The notes: a model not told the origin generated them from the sequence alone. A stretch of 64,000 nt of DNA from Bacillus sp. CH140a_4T (GCF_008923725.1 NZ_WBPF01000022.1:1-64000); one strand, 5' to 3'; shown: positions 37,079 to 45,145, numbered from the stretch's first letter. A program made the numbers and translations.

Positions 37079-37246
37079 ATAAGAAGAAAACTAAGCTGTT
37101 TCTTGTTGTTTTCGTTATACCTTCTAAACTATTTAGTTACTTCACTATTTCACTTCAAGGTAGATGGTTTTATTTTATATAACATGCTACTCGCAATGAA
37201 ATAGTAACTAAAAAGGAAAAACAGTTTACTTTACTTTTCTTCTTAT
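37079..37246. repeat. 168-bp imperfect inverted repeat
   Basis: The ends ATAAGAAGAAAA (37079-37090) and TTTTCTTCTTAT (37235-37246) are perfect complements. Inner blocks CTGTTT/AAACAG and TTTAGTTAC/GTAACTAAA also pair. No open frame is present. The remaining spacer to 37383 shows only the yutJ ribosome site. Confidence 0.65.
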
Positions 37247-37383
37247 TGTACAACAGAGTATTCATTCATGCATTGTTATTTGTTCACAAATTCGATATAA
37301 TTTGATTGAGTAAAGTCGAAATATTTTATTAATATAAAATTGTGTGATTAGGGGATATTTCAACAGAAAAGGGGTAATCCATC

Positions 37384-38454
37384 ATGAAACACCTCGTAAT
37401 ACTAGGTGGCGGCTACGGTGGAATGAGAATTCTGCAGCGGCTACTTCCAAGCAACCAACTTCCAGATGATGTACAAGTGACATTAATCGACAAAGTACCG
37501 TATCATTGCTTCAAAACTGAATATTATGCATTAGTTGCGGGTACTATTTCAGAAACGCATATTCGTATACCGTTTCCCGAGCACCCACGCCTCAATATTC
37601 AATACGGCACAATAACAAATATTGATCTCGAAGAAAAAGCTGTTCATCTCGATGGCGGCGAAGCAATCCAATATGATGATTTAATTATCGGTCTTGGCTG
37701 TGAAGATAAATACCATAACGTTCCTGGAGCGAAGGAATATACACATAGCCTACAATCGATTGAACAAACACGTAAGACATATGAACAATTAAATAGCCTA
37801 GAACCAAACGCAACAGTAGCTGTCGTTGGTGCTGGATTAAGTGGCGTTGAAGTTGCAAGTGAACTTCGCGAAAGCCGTTCTGATTTAAAAATTTACTTAT
37901 TTGATCGAAAAGATAGAATTCTATTCCCATATCCAGAGAAATTAAGTAGATATGTAGAAGAATGGTTCGTAAAACATAAAGTTACTATTATACGAAACGC
38001 TAACATTACAAAAGTAGAACCAAATATTGTGTACAACCACGATGAACCACTTGAATGTGATGCAATCGTCTGGACAGCTGGTATTCAAGCAAATGAAGTT
38101 GTTCGAAACCTTCCAGTTGAACAAGATGGTAGCGGACGGGTTGTTTTAACAAAATATCACAATATTCCAAATAACGAGAACGTTTATGTTGTAGGAGATT
38201 GCGCAGCACTTCCACACGCACCATCTGCCCAACTCGCTGAAGGTCAAGGAGAACAAATTGTCCAAATATTATTAAAACGTTGGAATAATGAACCACTACC
38301 TGATGAACTACCTGTAATTAAATTAAAAGGTGTTCTCGGCTCTCTTGGCAAAAAGCATGGATTTGGTTTACTAGCAAATCAACCATTAATGGGACGTGTA
38401 CCGAGATTATTAAAATCCGGTCTTCTTTGGATGTACAAATATCATAAGGGTTAA
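37384..38454 (+). CDS. yutJ: NADH dehydrogenase-like FAD oxidoreductase, YutJ
   Basis: 356 residues, shorter than YumB. FAD motif LVILGGGYGGMRILQRL at the N-terminus, NAD(P) motif VAVVGAGLSGVEVASELRE near residue 142, and ENVYVVGDCAALP near residue 265. The C-terminal membrane-anchor segment of typical NDH-2 is reduced to LLKSGLLWMYKYHKG. The electron acceptor is not known. AAAGGGG lies before the ATG. It is the second NDH-2-like gene in the window. Confidence 0.87.
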   Translation: MKHLVILGGGYGGMRILQRLLPSNQLPDDVQVTLIDKVPYHCFKTEYYALVAGTISETHIRIPFPEHPRLNIQYGTITNIDLEEKAVHLDGGEAIQYDDLIIGLGCEDKYHNVPGAKEYTHSLQSIEQTRKTYEQLNSLEPNATVAVVGAGLSGVEVASELRESRSDLKIYLFDRKDRILFPYPEKLSRYVEEWFVKHKVTIIRNANITKVEPNIVYNHDEPLECDAIVWTAGIQANEVVRNLPVEQDGSGRVVLTKYHNIPNNENVYVVGDCAALPHAPSAQLAEGQGEQIVQILLKRWNNEPLPDELPVIKLKGVLGSLGKKHGFGLLANQPLMGRVPRLLKSGLLWMYKYHKG

Positions 38455-38464
38455 TACTTTACAA

Positions 38465-38493
38465 GCTGTCTACTAAGTAGGCAGCCTCTTTTA
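38465..38493 (+). terminator. terminator of yutJ
   Basis: GCTGTCTAC pairs with GTAGGCAGC (one G:U) followed by CTCTTTTAT. Confidence 0.7.
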
Positions 38494-38617
38494 TGAGTTA
38501 AAATATAATTATCTGACACATCTTTCTCAATATGGAGGATGATTTATTTTTCATTTTTATATTAAAAACTATTGATAAACAGTGTATGCTATTTATAAGT
38601 TGTTTTATTATTTCCTT

Positions 38618-38648
38618 TAAGACCGAAGTCATTCGGTCTTATTTTTTT
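38618..38648 (+). terminator. intrinsic terminator in the spo0E-like leader
   Basis: TAAGACCGAA pairs with TTCGGTCTTA across GTCA, then seven T. It lies only 20 bases before the next ribosome site. TTGATA (38573-38578) with TATAAG 16 bases later is a possible promoter upstream of it. Confidence 0.75.
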
Positions 38649-38688
38649 ATGTTGTAAATACTTTTACAGGAGGCATTCCATTTCATTT

Positions 38689-38862
38689 ATGAACGTAACG
38701 AATCTAAACGATCGAATAGAAGCGAAGAAGCAAGAATTGATCTATCTCGTTGAACAATACGGATTCACTCATCATAAAGTAATTTCTTTCAGCCAAGAAT
38801 TAGATCATTTACTTAACTTATTAATAGAACTCAAGACGAAGAAAAAACGTTGCTCTTTATAA
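38689..38862 (+). CDS. Spo0E-like aspartyl-phosphate phosphatase
   Basis: 57 residues, two-helix Spo0E family protein with the phosphatase signature SFSQELDHLLN (33-43). Such proteins dephosphorylate Spo0A-P and delay sporulation. AGGAGG (38668-38673) lies 15 bases before this ATG, unusually far. An in-frame ATT at 38680 lies 6 bases away and could be a rare start. A terminator precedes the ribosome site, and a bcr1-like repeat follows the gene. Confidence 0.85.
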   Translation: MNVTNLNDRIEAKKQELIYLVEQYGFTHHKVISFSQELDHLLNLLIELKTKKKRCSL

Positions 38863-38889
38863 CCGTTATCTTCTCTTTTTTGATACGAT

Positions 38890-39015
38890 ATAAAGTGAAA
38901 CTTTAATCAGCCCTCACCAATCGGGCTTTTACGGGCAGTTGATCCCCCACCTAACTTCTTTGCTTTCGCTGAATTTTGAGGTGGGGGGCTTACTGCCCGG
39001 TGAATAGCGGGATAA
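38890..39015 (+). repeat. bcr1-like repeat element, copy B
   Basis: Begins ATAAAGTGAAACTTTAATCAG and ends AATAGCGGGATAAC. Compared with copy A it lacks the first hairpin (about 30 bases) but keeps CACCAATCGGGCTTTTACGG, the CCCCCACC/GGTGGGGG stem and CTGCCCG. It lies just upstream of the fetA-like ribosome site. Confidence 0.8.
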
Positions 39016-39038
39016 CTAGAATCAGAAAGGAGCTATTT

Positions 39039-39698
39039 ATGTTTATATTAAAAGACGTTACATATAAAGATATACTACACATTCCTTATTTACAGATTCA
39101 AAAAGAAAAAATCACATGTATTATCGGTGAGAGTGGGAGCGGAAAAAGTACATTGCTCCGCATGCTAAATGATTTGCAATCTCCAACATCCGGTACAATT
39201 GAATATAACGGAAAACTAATTTCTGACTATCCTCCTATGCAATTACGACGTGACGTAGTCATGCTTGGGCAAACACCACCTATTTTTGATGGAACGATTA
39301 AAGACAATCTATTACTGGGACTTCGTCTTTCTGAAAAACCATTTCCAAATGATGATGCCTTGCTTAGCGCATTAACGACTGTTAGCTTAGAAAAAAATTT
39401 AGAAGACAACGCCGATTCCTTATCAGGCGGGGAAAAACAACGACTTGCTTTTGCACGTATCGTACTTATGGATCCACCTGTTTATTTATTAGATGAACCA
39501 ACCTCGGCGCTAGATAGCGATACAGAACGCCGCGTTATGAAACAATTTACTACGCTAGCAAGAGAAAAGAAAAAAACAGTTATCTTCATTACACACTCAC
39601 AACAACTTCCAGAAGAAATTGCAGACGATATTATTGAAATTAGTAAAACAAACGGTGCAACTAGAAAGGAAGTGCTCTCAGTTGAAGGGCGTTATTGA
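39039..39698 (+). CDS. ABC transporter ATPase, FetA/YbbL type
   Basis: 219 residues, one ABC ATPase domain. Walker A GESGSGKST (30-38), signature LSGGEKQRLAFAR, Walker B VYLLDEPTSALD and switch His ITHSQQ are all present. Paired with a YbbM/FetB permease it forms the FetAB-like iron or metal exporter known in E. coli; the substrate here is inferred. The ATG at 39039 has AAAGGAG 6 bases upstream. Longer frames run into the bcr1-like repeat and are rejected. Confidence 0.87.
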   Translation: MFILKDVTYKDILHIPYLQIQKEKITCIIGESGSGKSTLLRMLNDLQSPTSGTIEYNGKLISDYPPMQLRRDVVMLGQTPPIFDGTIKDNLLLGLRLSEKPFPNDDALLSALTTVSLEKNLEDNADSLSGGEKQRLAFARIVLMDPPVYLLDEPTSALDSDTERRVMKQFTTLAREKKKTVIFITHSQQLPEEIADDIIEISKTNGATRKEVLSVEGRY

Positions 39699-40479
39699 AC
39701 TCCAAATTTGGCAACTTGCCGCTGCATACATTTTTATTCTTATATTAATTGGACTTGTAAAATTAAAAGGAATACCGCGTGAAAAACAAATTGCACTCGC
39801 AACATTCCGTATGACGATTCAGCTCGTACTTGTTGCATATGTCCTTACATACGTATTTGAAAATAGTAATCCATTTTATACAATTGCTCTTATTACTTCT
39901 ATTACTACCTTTGCAATTTTTAATATTTATAAACGAGTCAATATCCCGATGTCAAAAGACTTAAAACGGGTAGCCGCTCTTTCCATGGTTGCCGGATCAA
40001 TTGGGCCACTTCTACTATTTATCTTTGTTATTATCGGGCACGACCCTTGGTATGCGCCGCAATATATCGTTCCTATTACGGGAATGTTAGTTGGGAATGC
40101 GATGACAGGTGTTTCTCTCGGGGCAAATACGTTCTTAAACAATATGAAATCGCAAAGAGGTCAAATCGAAGGAGCACTTATGCTCGGCGCAACACCGAAA
40201 GAAGCCGCTGCTCCACTCATACGCGACGCTTTTGACTCTGCTATTTTACCAACGATCAATTCCATGGTCGGAATGGGAATTATAAGCCTACCAGGCATGA
40301 TGACAGGACAAATCTTATCTGGTGTATCACCATTTACAGCCATTCAATATCAAATTGCCATTATACTCGGTATTTCTGGAAGTACTGCCTTTGCTGTTAT
40401 TATCTTCTTGCAGCTTGGATATAAAACATTCTTTAATAAGCGGTGTCAGTTGAAAGAGGTTGACTATAATGCACGGTAA
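39682..40479 (+). CDS. ABC transporter permease, FetB/YbbM (UPF0014) family
   Basis: 265 residues with about seven membrane helices. Family blocks are ALATFRMTIQLVLVAYVL, VGNAMTGVSLGANTFLNNMKSQRGQIEGALMLGATPKEAAAP and STINSMVGMGIISLPGMMTGQIL-like INSMVGMGIISLPGMMTGQI. The start is TTG at 39682, 9 bases after AAAGGAAG, overlapping the ATPase gene by 17 bases. This coupling supports one two-subunit exporter. Confidence 0.87.
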   Translation: MKGVIELQIWQLAAAYIFILILIGLVKLKGIPREKQIALATFRMTIQLVLVAYVLTYVFENSNPFYTIALITSITTFAIFNIYKRVNIPMSKDLKRVAALSMVAGSIGPLLLFIFVIIGHDPWYAPQYIVPITGMLVGNAMTGVSLGANTFLNNMKSQRGQIEGALMLGATPKEAAAPLIRDAFDSAILPTINSMVGMGIISLPGMMTGQILSGVSPFTAIQYQIAIILGISGSTAFAVIIFLQLGYKTFFNKRCQLKEVDYNAR

Positions 40480-40501
40480 ATGAGGCACTGTTCATGGTAA
40501 A

Positions 40502-40528
40502 TGAAATTATATCGACTTACCGACAAAA
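40502..40528 (+). repeat. 27-bp dispersed motif, copy 2
   Basis: Identical over 27 bases to 23079-23105 (contains ATCGACTTACCGACAAAA). It also lies just before a terminator in a 3' spacer. Directly upstream, GGTAAATGA is repeated twice. Confidence 0.75.
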
Positions 40529-40538
40529 AATGACAATA

Positions 40539-40569
40539 AAAAAGAGTAGGCTACCCGCCTCCTCTTTTT
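40539..40569 (-). terminator. terminator of phnA (and the fetB-like gene)
   Basis: AAAAAGAGTAGGC pairs with GCCTCCTCTTTTT with one mismatch. Confidence 0.8.
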
Positions 40570-40571
40570 CC

Positions 40572-40913
40572 TTACGCCTTCTTAACGAATTGTGATTTTA
40601 ACTTCATAGCTCCGAAACCGTCGATTTTGCAATCAATATCGTGATCGCCATCAACTAGACGGATACTCTTTACTTTCGTACCAATCTTCACAACTGAAGA
40701 CGTTCCTTTTACTTTTAAATCTTTAATGACAGTAACAGCATCGCCGTCTTGAAGAACGTTTCCGTTCGCATCTTTTACAACTTTTGCACCATCATTATTT
40801 TCTGCTTCTGCTTCTTGGCCCCACTCATGAGCACATTCTGGACATACGAAAAGAACGCCATCCTCATACGTATATTCTGAATTACATTTTGGACAATTTG
40901 GTAAAGTAGCCAT
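40572..40913 (-). CDS. PhnA/YjdM family zinc-ribbon protein
   Basis: 113 residues. An N-terminal zinc ribbon (CPKC and CPEC, about residues 7-30) is followed by a KOW-like beta barrel with [11 protein letters not shown]-like [23 protein letters not shown]. The family was named for alkylphosphonate use, but its real function is unknown. The ATG at 40913 has GGAGG 10 bases upstream; the ATG at 40934 lies before that site and is rejected. It is a single gene. Confidence 0.88.
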   Translation of the reverse strand: MATLPNCPKCNSEYTYEDGVLFVCPECAHEWGQEAEAENNDGAKVVKDANGNVLQDGDAVTVIKDLKVKGTSSVVKIGTKVKSIRLVDGDHDIDCKIDGFGAMKLKSQFVKKA

Positions 40914-41096
40914 AAATTCATTTCCTCCGTTCATTATTTATACGTAAAAATCAAAATTGATGTTTACATCTCGATAAATAAAATTTGTACAGCATTTCTT
41001 TATACTGCCATAGTCTCACGTTATTGACAACCCTACCTGGAATTCTCATTTTTTATTGTATTTTACAAAATTTCAATTCATATGCCGTTTCCAATG

Positions 41097-41129
41097 AAAA
41101 AAGAAGAACTTTCACAAGATTCTTCTTTT
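41097..41129 (-). terminator. terminator of the DUF2628 gene
   Basis: AAAAGAAGAA pairs with TTCTTCTTTT and the reverse strand continues TTTTTTC. Confidence 0.8.
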
Positions 41130-41148
41130 CAAAATAAACGAGCTCTCA

Positions 41149-41937
41149 CTAGAAACTCCAACTATTTTCTTCAATATAAAATTGATACTCTTCTAACTCT
41201 TCTTCACTTAACTTCTTATTATTTTCATATACCTCTTGCCACTCGAAATAATCTTCATCGAAATAAACAGCAAATTTAATTTTCACGTTTTTCTTCTCTG
41301 TATAATCATAACCAGTAAATTCTACTACGTCATAATCTTGTTCTTTCTTCACAAACTTCCACGTTGGATTATCTGTCATAACCTCTAAAGTAAATCCTTC
41401 ATCACTTGAACGAACAACATTTTTAATATTCGGCTCAGTTGGTAAAAGAGAAAGTCCAAACATAGCGCCACCAAATACTATCGTCACTATAACTTGTAAA
41501 CCAATCATGCCAGCAAAGCTAGCACCACCCTTTGATTGTAAGTAATACGCCTTCTCATGATCAGGCATATTTTCTCCCTTATGTAAAACACGAACAGCGT
41601 GCTTATAATATAAACGATTTCCTTGCCATCCAGTAAATATCATCATTCCTAATTGAAAAACTAAACTAATTGATAAAAAAATCCCATCTGAAATGTCTAT
41701 AAAAGGGGGTATAAGTATACTAGGCACTGATAATAACGTAAGTATAATAAATAACTTATACATTTTACGATAAGCTAACCAAAAAGTCGGGAAGAAAAAG
41801 GCTACCCAATTCCACGTATTCCCTTGCGCTGGATTTTCTACTTTGCCCCACTTAAATTCATAATACGCCGTATTCTTTTGAACGACTGTATGTAACTGTT
41901 GCGGAGAAATTGTTTCTTGTAAAACAGTGTCCTTCAC
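41149..41937 (-). CDS. DUF2628 membrane protein
   Basis: 262 residues. NPAQGNTWNWVAFFFPTFWLAYRKMY and the following two to three helices (about 47-125) are the DUF2628 pattern. A fourth helix (about 148-168) leads to an extracytoplasmic or cytoplasmic tail with a beta-rich repeat ending YIEENSWSF. The function is unknown. A GTG at 41937 lies 8 bases after AAAAGGA. The two ATG codons upstream overlap the site. Confidence 0.8.
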   Translation of the reverse strand: MKDTVLQETISPQQLHTVVQKNTAYYEFKWGKVENPAQGNTWNWVAFFFPTFWLAYRKMYKLFIILTLLSVPSILIPPFIDISDGIFLSISLVFQLGMMIFTGWQGNRLYYKHAVRVLHKGENMPDHEKAYYLQSKGGASFAGMIGLQVIVTIVFGGAMFGLSLLPTEPNIKNVVRSSDEGFTLEVMTDNPTWKFVKKEQDYDVVEFTGYDYTEKKNVKIKFAVYFDEDYFEWQEVYENNKKLSEEELEEYQFYIEENSWSF

Positions 41938-42208
41938 GTACATCATCCTTTTCTTATTTCTACATACATGTATTTTATAGAAATAAAAAGAAGGAATCTA
42001 ACAAAAAGTGCATATATTTCATAAAAATAAACGGAAATCGAATATATTCCGACAATTCCCCTTTTATTATTCCATTTTACTTTTAAATATATTAGAATAC
42101 TTATGAATGATACGTTTAATACACTAAGTTAAACTTTATATATATTTAATACTAAAAATGTTTCACATGAAACTATCTATATTTCGTATTATCTTCCCCT
42201 ACAAAATA
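41938..42208. other. AT-rich spacer
   Basis: About 270 bases between the DUF2628 gene and the CPBP terminator. No open frame with a ribosome site and no clear hairpin was found. Confidence 0.6.
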
Positions 42209-42242
42209 AGAAAGACGCCCTATTCAAAAAGGCGTCTTTTTA
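42209..42242 (-). terminator. terminator of the CPBP gene
   Basis: AAAGACGCC pairs with GGCGTCTTT, flanked by T-rich sequence. Confidence 0.85.
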
Positions 42243-42917
42243 TAGTTGAAAATTTATTAATATAAAAAATGCATTATTTAATAAATGAATTCCCCATGGG
42301 ACGAGTAAGTTATTTGTTTTCTTATACGTATAAGCTAAACATATACCGCCACCAAAAATATATAAAACACTCCCTACTGTAAGGGGATGACCTAAAGTAA
42401 ATATAGAAGCACTTATAACGGCACTACTAAGTGTAGAGAAGCGCTGAGATAATTTCATAAAAAACATACCTCGGAATACAAGCTCTTCCCAAATCGGTGC
42501 GAAAATTGTGAGTACAACTACATATACAATGATTTCACTTTTAGTAGGCTCTATTACTAGATTAGATTCATCCACACCAAGCCCATGTGGTAAAACTAAA
42601 TTTAATACCGCAAGATATATAAGCAGTACGATCATCGTCATTACTATCGTTACATAATGCTTAAAATTATTGAACTGTATTGATTTTAATAAATGCACAC
42701 AGTAATTTCTTGCTGGTGAATATATTAAGATGATAGTAAGAAATGTTAAAGGCGGAATAAGGTGGTCTACATACCATGGATATAATGAGGCGTCATATAA
42801 AAAGTTCAAAAAATCAATTCCATATATGACTCCAAAAATAATTACTATTATACTGATTACTTCGAGCATACTCATTTTTACATTCTTTTCTTTATATGTA
42901 ACTAATTCCGTGTCCAT
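42240..42917 (-). CDS. CPBP family intramembrane glutamic protease
   Basis: 225 residues with about seven to eight hydrophobic segments. The CPBP (Abi) motifs are present: PIWEELVFRGMFF with the catalytic Glu pair and Arg, FTLGHP, and the closing HLLNNAFF with His and Asn. Members process prenylated or small membrane proteins or give bacteriocin self-immunity. No bacteriocin gene is adjacent. The ATG at 42917 has GGAGG 6 bases upstream. Confidence 0.85.
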   Translation of the reverse strand: MDTELVTYKEKNVKMSMLEVISIIVIIFGVIYGIDFLNFLYDASLYPWYVDHLIPPLTFLTIILIYSPARNYCVHLLKSIQFNNFKHYVTIVMTMIVLLIYLAVLNLVLPHGLGVDESNLVIEPTKSEIIVYVVVLTIFAPIWEELVFRGMFFMKLSQRFSTLSSAVISASIFTLGHPLTVGSVLYIFGGGICLAYTYKKTNNLLVPWGIHLLNNAFFILINFQL

Positions 42918-42972
42918 CATATCCCTCCAGTATAATTAAACCTTTTTAACCATTATATACCAATTGCAACAT

Positions 42973-43011
42973 AAAAAGAGACGATACAATCTACTGTATC
43001 GTCTCTTTTTT
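42973..43011. terminator. terminator between the CPBP gene and the nucleotidyltransferase
   Basis: A 16-bp stem AAAAAGAGACGATACA with its complement, followed by T on either strand. It serves the reverse-strand nucleotidyltransferase. Confidence 0.92.
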
Positions 43012-43013
43012 CC

Positions 43014-43808
43014 CTACCATTTCTCTTTACATGTTTCAATTAAATGCAGTAAGTACTTTCCCGTCATATCTGCTCTTCTCCACCTTGAGAGCATTCGCTT
43101 TTCTTTTGGATTCTGCCGTATTCTCGCTACTTCTTTTAATAAAAGCTCCCATTCTTCCCCTGAACGTTCTAACAAGTATTGCAATCCTCTATCTTTTGAA
43201 ACGATTGTTTTATGATCCAGTGTATATAAAATGCGACCCATTGTAACGACAGCTGATTCTACCCACTCTTCTATAAAAAATAAATATGGTTGCTTCGCTT
43301 TTTCACTCCAGTACTGTTCTACGTTGTATTTCATCGTATTGACTACATCATCCCATCTTATTTGAAACGGAAGATCCTCCGCTTCTTTCCCGATAACTGT
43401 AATGCCTTGATTTTTCAATGTCCACCATGTAACCGCGTTAATATCCCAATGACCTACATTCGCTTTACCATCTGCACAATACACGTACTCATTCATTTCA
43501 TCATTGTATTTCCCTAAATCAGCAAACGGAATATACATACCATCCATTCTTTTACCTAACGTACTACTCTTAAGTTTCTTATGAAGTTCTACAAGTTGCT
43601 GTTTTTCAGCTTCATTCACGGAATCACTTATTACCGTAACAAAATCAACATCGCTCGTTTCTGCATGAAATGCACCGAGTGCGATGGAGCCGTAAATATA
43701 TATCCCGATTATTTTTTCATCTAAAAAAATTTCTTTTAATTCTACTGTGTACCGCTCCATTAACTGTTGTACTTCCGTTGGTAACGCATGCTTTACAACA
43801 TTCTCCAC
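43014..43808 (-). CDS. aminoglycoside nucleotidyltransferase-like protein (AadA/DUF4111 type)
   Basis: 264 residues. The N-terminal nucleotidyltransferase fold has IYIYGSIALGAFHAETSDVDFV, with GS at 40-41 and the metal aspartates D53 and D55. The C-terminal helical DUF4111-like domain contains WGRR-related KGLQYLLER equivalents as in spectinomycin/streptomycin adenylyltransferases. It is chromosomal, with base composition like its neighbours, so an intrinsic rather than recently acquired gene. Whether it modifies an antibiotic is not shown. The GTG start has GGAGGG 6 bases upstream. Confidence 0.8.
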   Translation of the reverse strand: MENVVKHALPTEVQQLMERYTVELKEIFLDEKIIGIYIYGSIALGAFHAETSDVDFVTVISDSVNEAEKQQLVELHKKLKSSTLGKRMDGMYIPFADLGKYNDEMNEYVYCADGKANVGHWDINAVTWWTLKNQGITVIGKEAEDLPFQIRWDDVVNTMKYNVEQYWSEKAKQPYLFFIEEWVESAVVTMGRILYTLDHKTIVSKDRGLQYLLERSGEEWELLLKEVARIRQNPKEKRMLSRWRRADMTGKYLLHLIETCKEKW

Positions 43809-43823
43809 ATCTATCCCTCCAAT

Positions 43824-43856
43824 TAAAAAGAGCCTTTGCGAATTCGCAAAGGCTTC
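43824..43856 (-). terminator. terminator of yuzD
   Basis: AGCCTTTGCGAA and TTCGCAAAGGCT form a perfect palindrome; the reverse strand continues CTTTTT. Confidence 0.85.
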
Positions 43857-43861
43857 CTGCT

Positions 43862-44170
43862 TTATAAATATTTCTCGATTTCTTCGTAAACATCCTTCAA
43901 ACGAGGATTTCCTTCTCCAACAACTTCTCCATTTACAAGAACGACTGGATAAAATAGATCTTCCTCCACTACGCGCTCTGCAAATGCTTTTTTATCTTCA
44001 TCTTCTTGTTCTTCTTGAAAATCAATATACTCGAAATTAAATTTATTTTCTTGACCTTCATATTTACGACCAATCGCTGCTTGTAACCACTCAAACGTTT
44101 CTGTTGAAGATGGCATTCCAACGCAGCTCGCACAAATTACTTTCGTCCCATACACTTGAACATTAACCAT
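43862..44170 (-). CDS. yuzD: YuzD family protein (DUF1462), thioredoxin-like
   Basis: 102 residues. A CxxC-like ICASCVGMPSS (about residues 12-22) at the start of a thioredoxin-type fold, LFYPVVLVNGEVVGEGNPRLKDVYEEIEKYL at the end as in glutaredoxin-like NifU-partner proteins. It is divergent from nfuA, as yuzD and yutI are in B. subtilis, which hints at redox or Fe-S work. The ATG at 44170 has GGGGGAAG upstream. Confidence 0.85.
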   Translation of the reverse strand: MVNVQVYGTKVICASCVGMPSSTETFEWLQAAIGRKYEGQENKFNFEYIDFQEEQEDEDKKAFAERVVEEDLFYPVVLVNGEVVGEGNPRLKDVYEEIEKYL

Positions 44171-44366
44171 TTCTTCTTCCCCCACCTCTTGTTTCAACAG
44201 CATATTCAGATGTCCTATTGCATAAGCACATCATTTTACAAACTTATTCCCTACCCCTATACTGAAAAAACACGATAAAATATTTCGACAATAAAACAAG
44301 AAGAGAAAAAATAGATTTTCCCCTCTATCTTGATTATAATAAAACTGATGAAAGGAGTCGATAAAA

Positions 44367-44603
44367 ATGGAAAACCCACATATGCAAGAACAAGTATTAG
44401 AAGTATTAGATAAATTACGTCCATTCTTACTTCGCGACGGCGGAGACGTTGAATTAGTAGACATTGAAGAAGGTATCGTAAAATTACGCCTTATGGGTGC
44501 ATGCGGAAGCTGCCCAAGTTCTACAATCACACTAAAAGCTGGTATCGAACGCGCATTACTAGAAGAAGTACCTGGCGTTATTGAAGTAGAACAAGTATTT
44601 TAA
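44367..44603 (+). CDS. nfuA: NfuA-type Fe-S scaffold (NifU C-terminal domain), YutI
   Basis: 78 residues, a single NifU C-terminal domain. [21 protein letters not shown] and the cluster-binding CxxC (C46, C49 in [19 protein letters not shown]) are complete. It carries Fe-S clusters to target proteins. AAAGGAG lies before the ATG. Other Fe-S genes in this window are the A-type carrier, lipA and a SufR-like regulator. Confidence 0.93.
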   Translation: MENPHMQEQVLEVLDKLRPFLLRDGGDVELVDIEEGIVKLRLMGACGSCPSSTITLKAGIERALLEEVPGVIEVEQVF

Positions 44604-44606
44604 TTA

Positions 44607-44755
44607 AAAGCGGAAGCGGCTCGTTCAGAACAGAAGGTCATTGGAGCTCCTGACGAAGAGGCGCTTTTTGCCTCACAGGAAGGTGCGAAATGGCCGACTG
44701 TTCTAGCCGCTGGAGCTGGATATTAATCTAAAAGCCGAAGCGGCATCGCTTCCTA
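44607..44755 (+). other. GC-rich structured intergenic element after nfuA
   Basis: Far more GC-rich than its surroundings. AGCGGCT (44615-44621) and AGAACAG (44627-44633) pair with CTGTTCT (44698-44704) and AGCCGCT (44705-44711), enclosing a GAGGC/GCCTC hairpin. A tail repeats the motif as AAAAGCCGAAGCGGC. It has no coding potential. I recall similar GCGGAAGCGGC elements in Bacillaceae spacers, but only one copy is in this window. Confidence 0.6.
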
Positions 44756-44756
44756 G

Positions 44757-44785
44757 AAAGAGACCCAAATGGGTCTCTTTTTTTA
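44757..44785 (+). terminator. terminator after the nfuA element
   Basis: AAAGAGACCC pairs with GGGTCTCTTT across AAAT, then more T. Confidence 0.9.
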
Positions 44786-44823
44786 TTCAAACAACACTTC
44801 CCCTTTAACATCATAAAACAAAA

Positions 44824-44853
44824 TTGGAAATCCTTCTCAAAAAATGAGATAAT
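44824..44853 (+). promoter_or_regulatory. promoter of the 71-residue gene
   Basis: TTGGAA, 18 bases, GATAAT, about 55 bases before the ATG. Confidence 0.55.
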
Positions 44854-44907
44854 TAATAATATAGAATCGTTCACACATATACAGAAAAAAACATAGGGGG
44901 ACGACAC

Positions 44908-45123
44908 ATGCCAAGAATGGGAAACACTTTTTTAACAATTCAAGAACTAGAAAAGAAAAAAGAGTATTTATTAGATCTTTCATCCGTTATACCAACGTGG
45001 AATGCGAGCTATCAGTTTTTATTTAAAGAAATCCAGCAAGAATTATTGAGTAAGGTAAATGAAAAAATCGAAAGACATCAATTCATTTTAAATATATGTG
45101 CAGATCAACAGGTAGGGGCATAA
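44908..45123 (+). CDS. small hypothetical protein
   Basis: 71 residues, soluble, mostly helical with a charged coil (IQELEKKKEYLLDLS, LLSKVNEKIERHQFILN). I do not recognise the family. AGGGGGA lies 7 bases before the ATG, and a promoter and terminator bracket it, so it looks like a real single gene. Confidence 0.7.
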   Translation: MPRMGNTFLTIQELEKKKEYLLDLSSVIPTWNASYQFLFKEIQQELLSKVNEKIERHQFILNICADQQVGA

Positions 45124-45145
45124 TGTATTACATACAATTGTAGTA

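Noticed and set aside
38976-39038. Longer start for the FetA-like ATPase
   Set aside because: The extension runs through the bcr1-like repeat and has no ribosome site; the ATG at 39039 has a strong one.
43014-43808. Nucleotidyltransferase as an acquired resistance gene
   Set aside because: No integron, insertion sequence or composition shift is seen around it; it looks like a native chromosomal homologue.
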